Positions 63,297 through 64,000 of a DNA stretch of 64,000 bases are shown here, in pieces. The translations under genes were made by a program, and so were the position numbers. Origin of the DNA: Megamerina dolium (lineage: Eukaryota > Arthropoda > Insecta > Diptera > Megamerinidae); NCBI GenBank assembly GCA_963854835.1, contig OY978525.1:79082628-79146627 (forward strand). The letters are read 5' to 3'. The notes under the pieces were generated by a model that had not been told where the DNA came from, ran no database searches, and worked only from the letters and a program-made list of their open reading frames with translations. Position 1 is the first letter of the stretch. Each line of letters starts with the position of its first letter.

Positions 63297-64000
63297 CATC
63301 TGTCCCTGGTCGTCTAGTCCACTGGTGTCTATAATCGTGTTTATCTCTGAAACCATCGGAACCGTAATCACTATAACTAGATCCTGGATAGCTGAAAACT
63401 GTATTAGGTCTTTGCAACGGAATTACTCTACGCTGCCCTCCTAAATCGAAGTAATTAAAATCAAATGGATCTTTTCGATGATAATCAGTTATGCCCCAAT
63501 ACGATGATTGCTTATTATAATTATATACATCCCCGTAACTGCCTCCATAGCTACCCCAATTGTTCTCACTTCCAATTAAATAAGGTACAAATTTATTTGA
63601 CTTTTTATAGTTATCAAGCGGTGGTTCATCGTGATCGAGGTAATTATGTGATGTTGGTGGATCTGGTGACGGTAGTGCTGAATTATATGAATTTGGAGGA
63701 CCTGATTGTCCCATTAAATCGTGAGACAAACTTGGTCTGTAAGGAGAATAATCAGAACCAGGCGGTTGTGGCGGCCGGAATTTATCATTCTGATCTCGTT
63801 CGAGCCGAGGACGATATCGTCTACCATCATAACCTGAGCTGCTTGGATTGGATTGCCAACGATTTTGATGGCTGGGTCGATAGTTATTATAAATGTCTGG
63901 TCGAATGAAATCATATCTGTCTATGGGATCCGAGCCGCTCCCACTACTGCTGTGGCTGCTTGGCGGAGAGTGTTCAAAGTATCTGGAGCTATGCGATGTG
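63297..64000 (-). CDS. PAN/Apple-domain protein - low-complexity exon, runs off window
   Basis: Open across the whole stretch to position 64000 with no start, so the exon continues outside. Composition is Ser, Pro, Tyr, Gly, Asp and Arg rich (HSPPSSHSSSGSGSDPIDRY, SPDPPTSHNYLDHDEPPLDN), with tyrosine-rich repeats such as YGGSYGDVYNYN. This suggests a disordered extracellular or cuticle-type linker. It ends GTD|G at a GTAAGC donor, phase 1, matching the next exon's acceptor phase. No homolog is named here because low-complexity sequence does not identify one. Confidence 0.85.

Overview
The window looks like a dipteran genome, plausibly a tephritid fruit fly. The evidence is two spliced insect-type host genes, an AT-rich background with long (TA)n arrays, and a mobile-element mix of Tc1/mariner subgroups (including DD41D 'rosa' type), RTE, jockey, BEL/Pao, Ty3/gypsy, PIF/Harbinger and a tRNA-derived SINE. 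The species call is inference; nothing here was searched against a database.

Only two host genes are supported. At the left edge, on the minus strand, is a complete two-exon mitochondrial endonuclease G gene (1212..182). At the right edge, also minus, is a multi-exon gene for a PAN/Apple-domain protein. It enters from beyond position 64000 with a Pro/Ser/Tyr/Gly-rich exon, then PAN module 1, PAN module 2 and the first half of PAN module 3 (62221..62071). Its next exon with matching phase and domain continuity is at 32668..32463, followed by two more exons and a stop at 31471. If this joining is right, 32669..62070 is one intron of about 29.4 kb, packed with transposons.

Layout from left to right: EndoG; (TA)n arrays; a deleted rosa-type mariner (1935..2798); BEL/Pao relic on plus (2.88-4.38 kb); SINE; BEL/Pao relic on minus with one LTR (5.0-9.6 kb); RTE copy 1 on minus (10.0-13.2 kb); nested MITEs (13.4-14.05 kb); a second BEL-type LTR; RTE copy 2 with an uninterrupted 992-codon ORF (15.56-18.93 kb). 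From 19.5 to 29.5 kb lies a stack of two Harbinger relics, one inside the other, with two Tc1-like elements, a Harbinger-type MITE, a mellifera-type mariner and SINE pieces inserted in them. After a quiet stretch come the 3' exons of the PAN gene (31.5-32.7 kb).

The giant intron then holds a mauritiana-type mariner pair, RTE copy 3 with a clear 15-bp target-site duplication, an RNase H relic, a gypsy element split by a SINE, two head-to-head jockey elements (one split by an intact Tc1-like element), more SINEs, an old RTE copy split by a young internally deleted RTE derivative, a gypsy fragment, an irritans-like mariner relic and a last (TA)n array.

The most useful biology is the relative chronology readable from nested insertions. 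The Tc1-like, RTE and SINE families look youngest: they carry intact ORFs, target-site duplications, or insertions into other elements. BEL, gypsy, Harbinger and most mariners are older and broken. I see no CRISPR array, no operon and no convincing stand-alone RNA gene.
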